Assembly: GCA_046263195.1 (NCBI GenBank)
Contig: JBHELG010000048.1
Coordinates: forward strand, 1-6,990
Direction of reading: 5' to 3'
From: JBHELG01 sp046263195
Lineage (GTDB): Bacteria > Actinomycetota > Nitriliruptoria > Nitriliruptorales > JAHWKO01
Length of the DNA: 6,990 nt
This document shows positions 6,693-6,990 of this stretch, piece by piece. The notes under the pieces were generated by a model. That model saw only the letters and a program-made list of their open reading frames with translations. It searched no databases and was not told the DNA's origin. Each line of letters starts with the position of its first letter. Within the stretch, counting starts at the first letter, position 1. Position numbers and translations under genes: made by a program.

Positions 6693-6736
6693 GCCCTCCC
6701 CGACTCCTGGCTGTTTCCTAGACTTTTGGAAGTTCA

Positions 6737-6990
6737 ATGCGGAGTACGGATACGACGACCTTCGACGTGCTGCTCAAGCGCCAGCGCCTGGCGGCAGGTC
6801 TCACGCAGGAGGCCCTCGCCGAGCGGGCGGGGCTGAGCCCCAAGGCTGCGAGCGATCTGGAGCGAGATCCGACCCGCCGGCCGCGGCTCGGGACTGTCAC
6901 CCTGCTTGCAGACGCCCTCGGCCTTGCCCCTGAACTACGGACGGCTCTCCTGGCGGCCGCACGACCGCGCGGCGACACCGGTGGCACCGA
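6737..6990 (+). CDS. XRE-family helix-turn-helix regulator, N-terminus (cut by window end)
   Basis: 84 complete codons are visible, with no stop before the window ends. An XRE/Cro-C1 domain fills residues ~9-65: FDVLLKRQRLAAGLTQEALA, the turn AERAGLS, recognition helix SPKAASDLER at 34-43, then RRPRLGTVTLLADALGLAPE. The Asp-Leu-Glu-Arg ending and the 'TVTLLADALGL' helix match the type found at the N-terminus of long actinobacterial regulators that continue into an NB-ARC/AAA ATPase and TPR region, and LLAAARP followed by a Gly/Thr-rich linker at 71-84 is the usual bridge. A short stand-alone repressor is still possible. The ATG at 6737 has a weak GGAAG upstream (6728-6732). The gene is divergent from the hydrolase across 117 bp, so control of that gene is plausible but unproven. 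Confidence 0.85.
   Translation, partial: MRSTDTTTFDVLLKRQRLAAGLTQEALAERAGLSPKAASDLERDPTRRPRLGTVTLLADALGLAPELRTALLAAARPRGDTGGT

Noticed and set aside
6471..6737. N-terminal extension of the hydrolase frame to a TTG start at 6737
   Set aside because: The extra residues are low-complexity and unlike a signal peptide. The extension crosses the divergent promoter region and ignores the strong AAGGAG-ATG at 6619 in the neighbouring frame.
1..6990. A novel defence, biosynthetic or mobile system
   Set aside because: No transposase, integrase, CRISPR repeats, toxin-antitoxin pair, reverse transcriptase or biosynthetic enzyme set is visible. The genes are ordinary regulator, transport and hydrolase families.

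Overview
The window is high-G+C bacterial DNA with actinobacterial traits: a very large LuxR-family ATPase regulator, a lipoprotein solute-binding protein, a secreted alpha/beta hydrolase and an XRE regulator, all with strongly G/C-biased third codon positions and long antisense shadow frames. A member of the Actinomycetota is likely, possibly of the Thermoleophilia type, but no marker gene is present to prove it.

Layout. Positions 1-503 hold no convincing gene; the first ~145 bases are visibly AT-richer and carry short repeats and a palindrome. Positions 504-3332 (+) encode a 942-residue LuxR regulator with an N-terminal AAA/NB-ARC-like ATPase and a C-terminal helix-turn-helix. It converges, across a 51-bp gap, on 3384-4631 (-), a lipoprotein of the branched-chain amino acid (LivK-like) substrate-binding family with no transporter partner in view. 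The gap 4632-5108 holds the upstream region of that gene, a short decayed copy of the N-terminus of a LuxR-ATPase gene on the + strand (about 4984-5037), and a perfect 17-bp inverted repeat (5054-5088) that probably terminates the next gene. Positions 5109-6470 (-) encode a cysteine-containing alpha/beta hydrolase body with a visible Ser-Asp-His triad. Its likely signal peptide (6470-6619, with a strong ribosome-binding site) lies in a different frame and ends in a TGATG overlap, so the gene looks frameshifted between signal peptide and enzyme, or is read as two coupled pieces. After a 117-bp divergent control region with a 13-bp hairpin, an XRE helix-turn-helix protein starts at 6737 (+) and runs off the window.

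How the genes may work together is inference. The XRE gene is divergent from the hydrolase and could control it. The LuxR regulator could respond to a small molecule, but no metabolic operon in the window identifies its targets. There is no mobile element, CRISPR array, RNA gene or recognisable biosynthetic or defence system. The most informative oddities are the split signal-peptide/hydrolase gene and the LuxR-gene relic.
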